A DNA stretch of 64,000 nt. Origin: Lachnobacterium bovis. GTDB taxonomy: Bacteria > Bacillota > Clostridia > Lachnospirales > Lachnospiraceae. The stretch is from assembly GCF_900111325.1 (NCBI RefSeq), contig NZ_FOGW01000004.1, positions 1-64,000 on the forward strand, read 5' to 3'. The first letter of the stretch is position 1. The number at the start of each line of letters is the position of its first letter. Of the stretch, positions 45,875-54,339 are shown piece after piece. The position numbers and the translations under genes were made by a program. The notes beneath the pieces were generated by a model, which searched no databases, was not told the origin of the DNA, and saw only the letters and a program-made list of their open reading frames with translations.

Positions 45875-46276
45875 CTAGTTGTTTATTTCTTCGTCTTCAT
45901 ATAATTTATTTGCTCTTTTTACGTGTTCATATAATTCTTTTAAATTACGTCTTCCTATTGTATATCGATGATAATACACAACATAAGTAATTAAAAAATA
46001 AACAATCATAAAAATAACATACATTATAACCATAATTATACTTATATGTTCAAGGTCAAAAGAACTAAATGCTTTAATTATTGATTTTGCATAATATATT
46101 CCTATTAGAATGACTATAATTGCAAACGAAATTGTTCCTGTAAAAAAACTTTTTATTAGTTCTTTCCATATATAATCGCTTCTATAGAAATGACCCATTT
46201 GGCTATTTTTAGTTCCTTGAGTCATATCATATTTTGCAATATGATATAATTCTCTAACTCTTTCTTCGTTAATCAT
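45875..46276 (-). CDS. Small membrane protein of unknown function
   Basis: 133 residues. A hydrophilic N-terminus (1-48) with a HFYRSDYIWKEL segment is followed by two membrane helices (about 50-68 and 80-102) and a basic C-terminus. No family is recognised. The ribosome site is GGAAGGTGG. It seems to be the first gene of the unit that leads to cdaA and cdaR. Confidence 0.78.
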   Translation of the reverse strand: MINEERVRELYHIAKYDMTQGTKNSQMGHFYRSDYIWKELIKSFFTGTISFAIIVILIGIYYAKSIIKAFSSFDLEHISIIMVIMYVIFMIVYFLITYVVYYHRYTIGRRNLKELYEHVKRANKLYEDEEINN

Positions 46277-46597
46277 AGTTCCACCTTCCTATAAATTCAA
46301 GTTATATTTTGAAATTATAAGCTTTTTATCCCAAATAAATTTATTTTTAAATGTTACTTTTCCTATTTAAATATAATAATTAAATTATTTCACACTTCAA
46401 ATTATTATAACACAGTAGCAAAAAATTTAAAACACAAACAGCGTTCGTTCACAAAACTTTCATTAAATTTTAATGTGAAAATTTAGAGCAAAAAAAGACC
46501 CCTAACTAGTTCCGTAATGTGCAATTCCGATTTATCATACACAAAAACCTAACAAATCGAATTTGAGCATTTTTAACTAATCAAGGGCCATTTTCTG
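46277..46597. other. Noncoding gap between yvyF and the cda unit
   Basis: This 321-bp AT-rich gap holds a probable promoter for the cda unit: TATAAT on the minus strand at 46404-46409, with a weak TTTTAA 17 bp upstream. Near 46485-46500 a T-run on the minus strand follows GGGGTC, but I see no clear stem, so a terminator for yvyF is uncertain. No gene seen. Confidence 0.45.
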
Positions 46598-47008
46598 CTA
46601 TTTAGAATCAAGAAAACGCATCCTATTTTTGTTATCTTTTTTCTTCTTTGGTTCAACAGGTGCATCTGGTTTCTTAAATGCTTCTTGCAAACCACTTGCG
46701 ACTTCTTTCTTACATTCTTCACACAACTTACCAGTACAAATCGGTTTACCGCATTTTTCACACAAAATACCATCTGGACTAGGTGAAGACAAAATTAGTC
46801 TCTCCTCTCTAATCCATAACTTAATCTGCTTGACAGTAACATCGTTATCTTTTGCGATTTGATCAAGGGACGCATTAGGGTTTTTTTCCAAATACTGTTT
46901 TACATCCTGAAATTTTTGTTCAATTTTTCTCTTACAATCCTCACAAATCCTTGGTCCCGATAAATAATTAAATAATCTTCCACATTCTTTACAGTTTATA
47001 ATTTCCAT
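46598..47008 (-). CDS. yvyF: YvyF-like flagellar-operon zinc-ribbon protein
   Basis: 136 residues from the ATG at 47006-47008 (AGGTGA just upstream; a longer frame reaches into comF but lacks a ribosome site). Two zinc ribbons flank a helix-turn-helix-like middle: CKECGRLFNY...CEDCKR, then LDQIAKDNDVTVKQIKLWI, then CEKCGKPI...CEECKK. This matches the YvyF family, which lies in late-flagellar operons of Firmicutes and may link competence and motility control. It follows comF by 8 bp, as in Bacillus subtilis, but flgM and flgK do not follow here. Confidence 0.82.
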   Translation of the reverse strand: MEIINCKECGRLFNYLSGPRICEDCKRKIEQKFQDVKQYLEKNPNASLDQIAKDNDVTVKQIKLWIREERLILSSPSPDGILCEKCGKPICTGKLCEECKKEVASGLQEAFKKPDAPVEPKKKKDNKNRMRFLDSK

Positions 47009-47016
47009 ATGCTCAC

Positions 47017-47772
47017 CTAGTATCCTTTTCCAGTACAGATTGATAAACAATATACTCTTTCTATACCTTTTATTTTTAGTTCCTCAGAAATAGCATCCAT
47101 TGTGCTTCCTGTGGTATATATATCGTCAACTAAAAGTATTTTTTTATATTTGTTGAATAAATTTTCTGAATAAAAGCTTTTTTTTAGCATATTTTTTCTT
47201 TGCTGTGTCGTTAATTCTTTAAGAGGCTTGGTATTTACTACCCTTTTTAAACTCTTATTATCAACCGGAATACCTGTTAAACGTGACAATTCTCTAGCAT
47301 AAATCTCACTTTGATTATAACCTCTCTTTTTTATTTTTTTAGGATGCATAGGAACAGGTATAATAACATCTGGCTGTATTCTTTGTAACCATTGATTATA
47401 TTTTTTATAAGTATATTCCGCATAAAATTTAGCATATTCTCTTTTGTTTGAATATTTAAAAGAATACATACTTTTTACCATTTCATTTTTATAAACGAAA
47501 AGTGATTTTCCTTGATTAAAAATATGTGATATTTTCTTACAATCTGAACAATATTCTAATCCTTCATCTAATAATTGATGACCGCATTTTATACACATTG
47601 GTTCGTTTATTGTTGTAATTTTTTTCATACATTTTTCATGGATTTTAATTCGGGGAGCACCCGGCAGAAAACTTTTTTGAACTAATATTTCGTCACAGAT
47701 TGGACATCTTAATGGATAAACTATATCTAAAATCGATTCTTTAATTTCATTTATAATAGTTTCTTTTTTCAT
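47017..47772 (-). CDS. comF: ComF-family phosphoribosyltransferase-like protein
   Basis: About 251 residues from the ATG at 47770-47772. N-terminal Cys pairs (RCPICDEIL, CIKCGHQL, CSDCKK) form a zinc ribbon; the C-terminal domain has the PRPP-type loop VDDIYTTGSTM, as well as PVPMHPKKIKKRGYNQ. ComF proteins are needed for DNA uptake in competent bacteria, although many carriers are not known to be competent. It is divergently arranged to the ABC transporter genes. Confidence 0.9.
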   Translation of the reverse strand: MKKETIINEIKESILDIVYPLRCPICDEILVQKSFLPGAPRIKIHEKCMKKITTINEPMCIKCGHQLLDEGLEYCSDCKKISHIFNQGKSLFVYKNEMVKSMYSFKYSNKREYAKFYAEYTYKKYNQWLQRIQPDVIIPVPMHPKKIKKRGYNQSEIYARELSRLTGIPVDNKSLKRVVNTKPLKELTTQQRKNMLKKSFYSENLFNKYKKILLVDDIYTTGSTMDAISEELKIKGIERVYCLSICTGKGY

Positions 47773-47833
47773 ATTATTTACTTCTCTCATAGTACGAAAT
47801 TTTACCATAAATATTTTTATTTTACAATACACA

Positions 47834-47862
47834 TTGACTTTTATAACTATTTTTCATATAAT
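47834..47862 (+). promoter_or_regulatory. Strong sigma-A promoter of the ABC transporter operon
   Basis: TTGACT (47834-47839), a 17-bp spacer, TATAAT (47857-47862). Transcription should begin near 47869, directly at the palindrome at 47872-47893. Confidence 0.75.
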
Positions 47863-47871
47863 ATAATAAAA

Positions 47872-47893
47872 ATCAACACTTTAAAGCGTTGAT
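47872..47893 (+). promoter_or_regulatory. Operator-like 22-bp palindrome at the transcription start
   Basis: ATCAACACTT with AAAGCGTTGAT is symmetrical at 10 of 11 position pairs. It covers about +3 to +25 of the predicted transcript, a classic repressor position. A second short palindrome CACTTTTAAGTG follows at 47900-47911. No regulator gene is adjacent. Confidence 0.5.
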
Positions 47894-47926
47894 GTGTAAC
47901 ACTTTTAAGTGAAAAAGGAGGAGACT

Positions 47927-48934
47927 ATGAAATTAAAAAAATTATCAAGATCAATTGCACTTGTTTCTATTTTATCAATCAGCTGTTCTTTATTTGGCGG
48001 CTGTAGCCTTAAAAATGGTTCATCTCAAAAGCAATCTTTCAATAATGACGCCAAATACAAAGTAGGAATTTGTCAATTTGTGAAGCATCCTGCACTTGAT
48101 CGTGCAACAAAAGGGTTTAAAGATTATCTTACAAAAAAATTAGGGGATGATGTTACTTTCGACGAGCAAAACGCTCAAGGGGATGCTGCAGTATGTACTT
48201 CGATTACTACAACATTTACTTCAAACAAATATGATTTAATTTTAGCTAATGCTACCCCAGCTTTACAAGCAGCTTCAGCTTCAACTAACAAGATTCCGAT
48301 CCTTGGAACTTCAGTAACTGATTATGCAACTGCTTTAGGAATCGATTCTTCTAAATGGTCTGGTAATACAGGAAAAAATATTTCCGGAACATCAGACCTT
48401 GCACCACTTAGTGATCAGGCTGATTGTGTTAAAGAACTATTTCCAAAAGCAAAAACAGTTGGAATTTTATATTGTTCATCTGAAGCCAATTCAGCATACC
48501 AAGCCAAAGAATTCAAAAAATATATTGAAAAATATGGTTATGTAACAAAAGATTATTTATTTAATGATTCTAATGATGTTGCTTCCGTTGCTAAAACAGC
48601 TTGTGATAACTCTGATATACTTTATATTCCAACTGACAACACTGCTGCATCTTGCGCAGAAGCAATTAACAATGTCGCACTACCTGCAAAAACACCTATT
48701 TTCTGTGGTGAAGAAGGTATCTGTAAAGGCTGTGGAGTTGCAACTCTTTCAATCGATTATTATGATTTAGGTGTACAAACTGGTAAATTGGCTTACAAAG
48801 TATTAAAAGAAAAGAAAAATCCTAAAACATTAAAAATCGAATATGCAACAAAACTCACAAAAGAATACAATGAAGAAAATTGTAAAAAATTAGGTATCAA
48901 AATTCCTAAAGATTACAAAAAGATAAAAAAATAA
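47927..48934 (+). CDS. ABC transporter substrate-binding lipoprotein (TrpX-like)
   Basis: 335 residues from the ATG at 47927 (AGGAGGAG upstream; a GTG 18 bp earlier lacks one). The lipoprotein signal peptide ends LFGGC, with C26 as likely lipidation site. The mature part is a periplasmic-binding fold of the PF04392 type: KVGICQFVKHPALDRATKGF, NATPALQAA, VGILYCSSEANSAYQ. In streptococci this family binds tryptophan or related aromatic compounds; here the ligand is unknown. It is followed by its permease (15 bp) and ATPase. Confidence 0.9.
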   Translation: MKLKKLSRSIALVSILSISCSLFGGCSLKNGSSQKQSFNNDAKYKVGICQFVKHPALDRATKGFKDYLTKKLGDDVTFDEQNAQGDAAVCTSITTTFTSNKYDLILANATPALQAASASTNKIPILGTSVTDYATALGIDSSKWSGNTGKNISGTSDLAPLSDQADCVKELFPKAKTVGILYCSSEANSAYQAKEFKKYIEKYGYVTKDYLFNDSNDVASVAKTACDNSDILYIPTDNTAASCAEAINNVALPAKTPIFCGEEGICKGCGVATLSIDYYDLGVQTGKLAYKVLKEKKNPKTLKIEYATKLTKEYNEENCKKLGIKIPKDYKKIKK

Positions 48935-48949
48935 AAAGGAGTTTTCTCT

Positions 48950-49924
48950 ATGTGTACATTTATTAGTTTAGGTTCTAGTATTCCAAATATAAATCAACTT
49001 TTTAATGCATTGCCAGGAAATATCGCTCAAGGACTAATTTGGGGACTTTTAGCACTTGGTGTATTTATTACATTTCGCTTACTTGATTTTCCTGATATGA
49101 CAGTTGACGGTTCGTTTACAACAGGTGCTGCCGTAACAGTTATAGCAATACTTAATGATGTTCCTGTTCCAATTGCACTTGTAATTGCTGCAATTTTTGG
49201 TATTATTGCTGGTTTAATAACAGGTATTCTCCATACAAAATTTGGAATACCTGCAATTCTTTCCGGTATTTTAACTCAAATTGCTTTATGGTCTATAAAT
49301 CTAATGATTATGGGAAGTGCAAACGTTGCGCTTAGTGTAGATAATTACTCTCTAATAATCAGTGCACGAAATATTAATTCTGCTATTATAATCGGATTAA
49401 TTTTTTGTACTGTTATTATTTCTATTCTTTATTGGTACTTTGGAACAGAACAAGGTTCGGCCATAAGAGCAACTGGCTCTAATCCAACAATGAGTAGTGC
49501 CTCAAGCATTAACATCAATTTAATGAAAATAATTGCTTTATGTATTTCTAACGCACTAGTTGCACTAGCAGGTGGTCTTATTGCACAATATCAAGGATAT
49601 GTTGCCATCAATATGGGACAGGGTGCCATTGTTATCGGTTTAGCTGCTGTTATAATTGGAGAAGTAATTGGCAACGCAATCCTCGGTAAAAAAATGAATT
49701 TTATTGCAAGACTATTTTTTATAGTTCTTGGCGCAATTATTTATTACACAGTAATTTGCATAGTTTTATGGCTTAAAATGCCCGCTGACAGTTTAAAACT
49801 TTTTACAGCTATAACTGTAGCAATCTTCCTTGCCGTTCCATATATTAAAGGAAATAAAACTTCTTCCTTTAAAGCCGCTGGTAAGAAAAGTAAATTAATT
49901 CACGGAGGACAAAAAAATGCTTAA
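48950..49924 (+). CDS. ABC transporter permease (TrpY-like)
   Basis: 324 residues with about eight or nine helices. The segment FRLLDFPDMTVDGSFTTGAAV and the later GLIAQYQGYVAINMGQG are typical of permeases paired with PF04392 binding proteins, and related to branched-chain amino acid permeases. The ribosome site is AAGGAG. It overlaps the ATPase gene by 8 bp, so the three genes form one operon. Confidence 0.9.
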   Translation: MCTFISLGSSIPNINQLFNALPGNIAQGLIWGLLALGVFITFRLLDFPDMTVDGSFTTGAAVTVIAILNDVPVPIALVIAAIFGIIAGLITGILHTKFGIPAILSGILTQIALWSINLMIMGSANVALSVDNYSLIISARNINSAIIIGLIFCTVIISILYWYFGTEQGSAIRATGSNPTMSSASSININLMKIIALCISNALVALAGGLIAQYQGYVAINMGQGAIVIGLAAVIIGEVIGNAILGKKMNFIARLFFIVLGAIIYYTVICIVLWLKMPADSLKLFTAITVAIFLAVPYIKGNKTSSFKAAGKKSKLIHGGQKNA

Positions 49925-50711
49925 ACTCATAAATATCAAAAAAACTTTTAATCCTGGCACTATCAATGAAAAACGTGCTTTAAACGGAATTAATTTAACA
50001 TTAAATGATGGAGATTTTGTTACAGTGATTGGTGGTAACGGTGCAGGAAAATCAACTCTATTAAATGCCATTGCTGGTTCTTGGCCTATTGATGATGGTT
50101 CAATTTTAATAGATGATATCGATGTAACTGGTATCCCAGTTTATAAAAGAGCTAAATTTATTGGTCGTGTTTTTCAAGATCCTATGTCTGGAACTGCTGC
50201 TACAATGCAAATTGATGAAAATTTAGCCTTAGCTGCGCGCAGAGGCAAAAGAAGAACTCTTCGTTGGGGCATAACTTCAAAAGAGAAAAAAGAATACAAA
50301 AAAATGTTATGCGAATTAGATTTAGGATTAGAAAATAGAATGACTTCTAAAGTCGGTTTATTATCGGGTGGTCAAAGACAAGCTTTAACTTTACTTATGG
50401 CTTCACTACAACGTCCAAAATTACTCTTACTTGATGAGCATACTGCTGCTTTAGATCCTAAAACTGCTGCTAAGGTTCTTGCTCTTACTGACAAAATAAT
50501 TAAAGAACATCACCTTACAGCTCTTATGGTTACTCACAATATGAAAGATGCCATAGCTCATGGAAATCGTCTAATTATGATGGACAAAGGCCAAATTGTA
50601 CTTGATATTTCTGGAAAGGAAAAAGAAAAATTAACGGTTGAAGACTTACTTGCGAAATTTGAAGAAGTAAGTGGTGTTGAATTTACATCCGATAAAGCTT
50701 TGTTAGCATAA
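49917..50711 (+). CDS. ABC transporter ATP-binding protein (TrpZ-like)
   Basis: 264 residues with all ATPase motifs: Walker A GGNGAGKST (about 38-46), Q-loop in VFQDPMSGT, signature LSGGQRQ, Walker B LLLLDEHTAALDP and the switch His in VTHNM. It powers the importer formed with the two preceding genes. The operon ends at the shared terminator at 50773-50812. Confidence 0.93.
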   Translation: MLKLINIKKTFNPGTINEKRALNGINLTLNDGDFVTVIGGNGAGKSTLLNAIAGSWPIDDGSILIDDIDVTGIPVYKRAKFIGRVFQDPMSGTAATMQIDENLALAARRGKRRTLRWGITSKEKKEYKKMLCELDLGLENRMTSKVGLLSGGQRQALTLLMASLQRPKLLLLDEHTAALDPKTAAKVLALTDKIIKEHHLTALMVTHNMKDAIAHGNRLIMMDKGQIVLDISGKEKEKLTVEDLLAKFEEVSGVEFTSDKALLA

Positions 50712-50772
50712 TAACACTATTTTTAGTCGAATGGACATTATAGAGAAAAATTTTAAAATTATCTGTAAAAAC

Positions 50773-50812
50773 AAAAAAATCGCTGATTCCATTTGGTTTC
50801 AGCGATTTTATA
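50773..50812. terminator. Bidirectional terminator between the ABC operon and hom
   Basis: The arms are AAATCGCTGA (50777-50786) and TCAGCGATTT (50800-50809). On the minus strand a strong T-run follows (TTTTTTTGTTTTT); on the plus strand the run is weaker (TTTTATAAT). Confidence 0.8.
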
Positions 50813-50818
50813 ATGTTA

Positions 50819-52012
50819 TTAATTAATACGAATTCTACTGATAATTCCGAGCTTTTCGGCTTTTTCTTCAAAATCTTTTTCTTTTGTATGTGAGGTTATA
50901 AATCCAACTTCATTTGGAATTACACCATCAACAATTTCAACATTACCGAATACTTTTCTAACTTCATCTAAAGATTTATCTGTTCTTACAAAGAATCTGC
51001 TTTCCGTATCTTTGTAATCTAATAAATTTAATTTTTCTTCTGACCATTCAATTTCTAAATGTTTATCCTTATTCTTCGTCATCTCTACTACATCGGCTAC
51101 AACAGCGCTTGCAGTTGGAAGACTTCCGGCACCACTTCCGTAAAACATTGCATCACCTAATACATTACCACGTACAAATACCGCGTTAAACACGTCATTT
51201 ACGCTATATAATGGATGACTACTATCTAACATATAAGGTGCTACCATTGCGACATAATTTGAGCCTATCTGACGACTTGATGCAAGAAGTTTAATTGATC
51301 TATTTAATTTTTTTGCATATTTAAAATCATCTGCTGTTATTTTAGTTATTCCTTCACAATGAATATCTTCAAAATTAACCGTTTTACCACTTACAATTGA
51401 TGTCAAAATAGCAATTTTTCTACATGGATCATAACCTTCAATGTCTGCTGTTGGATCCTTTTCTGCGTATCCTTTTTCTTGAGCATCTTTTAAAACTTCA
51501 TCAAAATCTGCCCCTTCTTCTGCCATTTTTGTAAGCATATAATTAGTTGTACCATTTAAGATACCTGTTATTTCTTCTAAAATATCAGCTGTCAAACAAG
51601 AATTTATATTTCTAATAATAGGAATTCCACCACCTACTGATGCTTCGAATTGAAAATTGACACCATTTTCCTTTGCAATTTCAAGTAAATGTGCACCTTT
51701 TGCGGCAACTAATGCTTTATTAGATGTTGTAACATGTTTTTTTGCTTCTAACATTGCTTTTACAAATGTATAAGCAGGCTCAACTCCACCCATTGTCTCT
51801 ACAACAACTTTTACTTCATCATCATTTACAATCGTTTTATAATCATGCACAACGCACTCTTCCATAGGATCGCCTGGAAATTCCCTTAAATCTAATACAT
51901 ATTTAACTTCAATTTCTTCTCCAGCTTTTTTTTCTAATTTCAAACTATTCCTTCTAATTACTTCAACAACACCGGAACCAATTGTTCCATATCCCATAAC
52001 TGCTATTTTCAT
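50819..52012 (-). CDS. hom: Homoserine dehydrogenase
   Basis: 397 residues from the ATG at 52010-52012 (GGGAG 8 nt upstream; an overlapping GTG at 52019-52021 is less likely). The NAD(P)-binding start is MKIAVMGYGTIGSGVVEVI; the catalytic region has DPTADIEGYDPCRKIAIL and GSGAGSLPTASAVVADV. It reduces aspartate semialdehyde to homoserine for threonine and methionine. The usual C-terminal ACT domain is short or absent (the last 55 residues resemble one only weakly), while a separate ACT protein is encoded directly upstream. Confidence 0.95.
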   Translation of the reverse strand: MKIAVMGYGTIGSGVVEVIRRNSLKLEKKAGEEIEVKYVLDLREFPGDPMEECVVHDYKTIVNDDEVKVVVETMGGVEPAYTFVKAMLEAKKHVTTSNKALVAAKGAHLLEIAKENGVNFQFEASVGGGIPIIRNINSCLTADILEEITGILNGTTNYMLTKMAEEGADFDEVLKDAQEKGYAEKDPTADIEGYDPCRKIAILTSIVSGKTVNFEDIHCEGITKITADDFKYAKKLNRSIKLLASSRQIGSNYVAMVAPYMLDSSHPLYSVNDVFNAVFVRGNVLGDAMFYGSGAGSLPTASAVVADVVEMTKNKDKHLEIEWSEEKLNLLDYKDTESRFFVRTDKSLDEVRKVFGNVEIVDGVIPNEVGFITSHTKEKDFEEKAEKLGIISRIRIN

Positions 52013-52017
52013 TTTTC

Positions 52018-52461
52018 TCACTCCCTAGATAAAATTTTTGCATAATGAATACCCGAAATGGTTTCAATTTCATCAACAAGTAAATCCATATCCTGTGCAT
52101 CTTTGAAAAAATCAATACTGACTGTTAATGTTGCAATTCCATTAACAGGTACACTTTGATGAATTGTAAGGACATTAGCACGGAAATCAGCAATTGCTTT
52201 AAGTACTAATGATAATAATCCTGGTTCATCATCTAATTGGATAACGACATTGACTGTTCTTCCTCTCTTATTCTCATGATATAAAAATATATCGTCCTTA
52301 TACTTATAAAAAGAACTTCTACTTATTCCAACCATTTCAGTTGCATCTTGTACGGATGATACTTTTCCAGATTCAATAAGCCTTTTAGCTTCTACAACTT
52401 TTAACAAAACGTCTGGTACTGCTCTTTCTCGCAATACATAATATGTTGCCTTTGTTGCCAT
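52018..52461 (-). CDS. pheB: ACT-domain regulator PheB
   Basis: 147 residues: a helix-turn-helix-like start (VQDATEMVGISRSSFYKY, about 37-54) and a C-terminal ACT domain (about 70-147, VVIQLDDEPGLLSLVLKAIA). PheB/UPF0735 proteins lie next to hom in many Firmicutes and are thought to sense an amino acid, probably to control aspartate-family or aromatic synthesis. The ribosome site is GGGAGG. Its stop is 5 bp before the hom start. Confidence 0.88.
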   Translation of the reverse strand: MATKATYYVLRERAVPDVLLKVVEAKRLIESGKVSSVQDATEMVGISRSSFYKYKDDIFLYHENKRGRTVNVVIQLDDEPGLLSLVLKAIADFRANVLTIHQSVPVNGIATLTVSIDFFKDAQDMDLLVDEIETISGIHYAKILSRE

Positions 52462-52476
52462 GTAATTCCTCCCACG

Positions 52477-52505
52477 AAGTTACTATTAGCCGATATTCGT
52501 AACTT
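52477..52505 (-). promoter_or_regulatory. Hairpin just before the pheB ribosome site
   Basis: Arms AAGTTAC (52477-52483) and GTAACTT (52499-52505) pair perfectly; an alternative pairing ACGAA/TTCGT overlaps it. On the minus strand the stem ends 3 nt before GGGAGG, so it could affect pheB-hom translation. Confidence 0.35.
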
Positions 52506-52610
52506 GTATATAATTTTAATCTTATAAAAACATTACATAACCAAAAGTCTTTATCACTGTATCGGCCTTTATTTGTATCTACCACACCGACACTTGTCTT
52601 TATACGAAAG

Positions 52611-52640
52611 ATACTATCACAAAATCATTATGTTTTGCAA
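52611..52640 (-). promoter_or_regulatory. Promoter of the pheB-hom operon
   Basis: On the minus strand TTGCAA (52635-52640), an 18-bp spacer and TAGTAT (52611-52616); leader of about 145 nt. Confidence 0.45.
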
Positions 52641-52688
52641 CCCCTTTTTACCACTTTTTTTAATTAAAGTAATAAAGACTATGAATTA

Positions 52689-53801
52689 TTATTTTTTTTC
52701 TAAAGAAATCCACTGTAAATATCCCATTATAAATTGATCTAGGTCACCATCTAATACTGCATCAACATTACCTGTTTCAACATTATCTCTATGATCCTTA
52801 ACCATTGTATATGGCTGCATTACATATGATCTAATTTGGTTGCCCCAACCAATTTCTTTAACTTCACCACGTATTTGTGCATCTCTTTGTGCATTTTCTT
52901 CTTCTTTTAAAATTAACAATTTAGCTTTTAACATCTGCATTGCTTTATCTTTATTCATATGCTGAGAACGTTCATTTTGACATTGAACTACAATTCCTGT
53001 TGGAAAATGAGTAATTCTAATTGCAGATGATGTTTTATTGATATGCTGTCCGCCTGCTCCACTTGAGCGATATGTATCAATTCTTATATCTTCATCTTTG
53101 ATTTCAATATCGATATCTTCGTCAATATTTGGCATAACATCACAAGATACAAAAGATGTTTGTCTCTTTCCAGCTGCGTTAAAAGGAGAAATTCTTACTA
53201 ATCTATGAACACCCTTTTCAGATTTCAAATAACCGTATGCATTTTCTCCACTTACCTGAAATGTGATTGATTTAATACCAGCTTCATCTCCATCTAATGA
53301 ATCTAATACTTCTAGCGAAAAACCTTTTTTATCGCACCATCTTGAATACATTCTAAATAGCATTGCTGCCCAATCGCAAGACTCTGTTCCGCCTGCTCCT
53401 GCATGCAATGATAAAATAGCATCGTTACTATCATGAGGACCTGATAAAAATGTTTTCAAATGAATTTCGTCATACGTATGAATGAAATCATTTAACATTT
53501 CTTCGACCTCTACAACTATTTCCATGTCATTTTCTTCATTTCCAATATCAATCATATCAAAAATGTCATTATAAAGATTATATAGATTCTTAAAAGTTTC
53601 AACGTCATCTTTCATACTTTTTAACTTTTTCATCTTATTTTGAGATTTCTCTGGATCATCCCAAAAATTAGGTGCTTCCATTTCTCTTTCTAATTCTTGA
53701 ATTTTCTCTTTCTTATTATCTAGGTCAAGTGCTACTTTTAATTCTTCTAATGAATCTTCATATTGACTTAACGTAAATTTAAAATTATCTAATTCTATCA
53801 T
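52689..53801 (-). CDS. prfB: Peptide chain release factor 2
   Basis: 370 residues. The GGQ motif (250-252) and the stop-codon-reading SPF motif (205-207) are present. The N-terminal helical domain reads straight through from the ATG at 53801, with no in-frame stop near codon 25, so the autoregulatory +1 frameshift found in many bacteria is missing. The start overlaps the end of the vanZ-like gene by 17 bp (GAGGAAA as ribosome site). Confidence 0.96.
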   Translation of the reverse strand: MIELDNFKFTLSQYEDSLEELKVALDLDNKKEKIQELEREMEAPNFWDDPEKSQNKMKKLKSMKDDVETFKNLYNLYNDIFDMIDIGNEENDMEIVVEVEEMLNDFIHTYDEIHLKTFLSGPHDSNDAILSLHAGAGGTESCDWAAMLFRMYSRWCDKKGFSLEVLDSLDGDEAGIKSITFQVSGENAYGYLKSEKGVHRLVRISPFNAAGKRQTSFVSCDVMPNIDEDIDIEIKDEDIRIDTYRSSGAGGQHINKTSSAIRITHFPTGIVVQCQNERSQHMNKDKAMQMLKAKLLILKEEENAQRDAQIRGEVKEIGWGNQIRSYVMQPYTMVKDHRDNVETGNVDAVLDGDLDQFIMGYLQWISLEKK

Positions 53802-54339
53802 TTTCCTTCCTCTTTCTGTATGTAATTATCTTTTTTATCAAAAAAATAATTATAAGTGCTGTTATTCCACCACTAGTATCTATACAAACATCTCTAAATT
53901 GTCCTGCTCTTTGCGGCACAAATAATTGATGAATTTCATCTGTACTCGCATATAAAGCAACTAAAAATGCTGCTGCTATATATCTATTCGAGAAAAAAGA
54001 CACATCCTTTAAACACATAAATATCAAAATTGCTAGAATAGCATATTCTGAAAAATGCGCTGTTTTTCTCACATAAAATTCTATATTTTTTAATGTTCGT
54101 TGAACTCCATCTTGTTCTAATTCTATATTACTTATTTTATTTACAGTATTAACAACCGCAATACTTATTTTTTTACTTAAAGATGAAGATTTTGAACCAG
54201 TTTGTGCTGAAAAACAAAAAATCACAATACACCATGCTATAACCAATATGATGTTTAATTTTTTGAACACTTTAGAATTCCTAAAACTAAGTAAAGCTGC
54301 AAAAAAATTTGCAGCCCTATTTTCCGTTGATCTTTTCAT
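53785..54339 (-). CDS. VanZ-family membrane protein
   Basis: 184 residues with four or five helices and the typical VanZ elements: FCFSAQTGSKSSSLS early, FYVRKTAHFSEYAILAIL, and STDEIHQLFVPQRAGQFRDVCIDTSGG before the last helix. VanZ-type proteins are linked to low-level teicoplanin resistance or wall processes, but most have no known role. It overlaps ctp upstream (23 bp) and prfB downstream (17 bp). Confidence 0.88.
   Translation of the reverse strand: MKRSTENRAANFFAALLSFRNSKVFKKLNIILVIAWCIVIFCFSAQTGSKSSSLSKKISIAVVNTVNKISNIELEQDGVQRTLKNIEFYVRKTAHFSEYAILAILIFMCLKDVSFFSNRYIAAAFLVALYASTDEIHQLFVPQRAGQFRDVCIDTSGGITALIIIFLIKKIITYRKRKENDRIR

Noticed and set aside
46598..47050. Longer start for the YvyF protein, reaching into comF
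   Set aside because: The extra 14 residues lack a ribosome site, while the inner ATG has AGGTGA and begins at the family's usual zinc-ribbon start.
47833..47926. T-box or riboswitch before the TrpX-like gene
   Set aside because: The predicted leader is only about 58 nt and contains a DNA-type palindrome; too short for a T-box.
52385..52585. 66-codon frame upstream of and overlapping pheB
   Set aside because: It overlaps the pheB start in another frame and covers the leader hairpin; no ribosome site and no family-like sequence.
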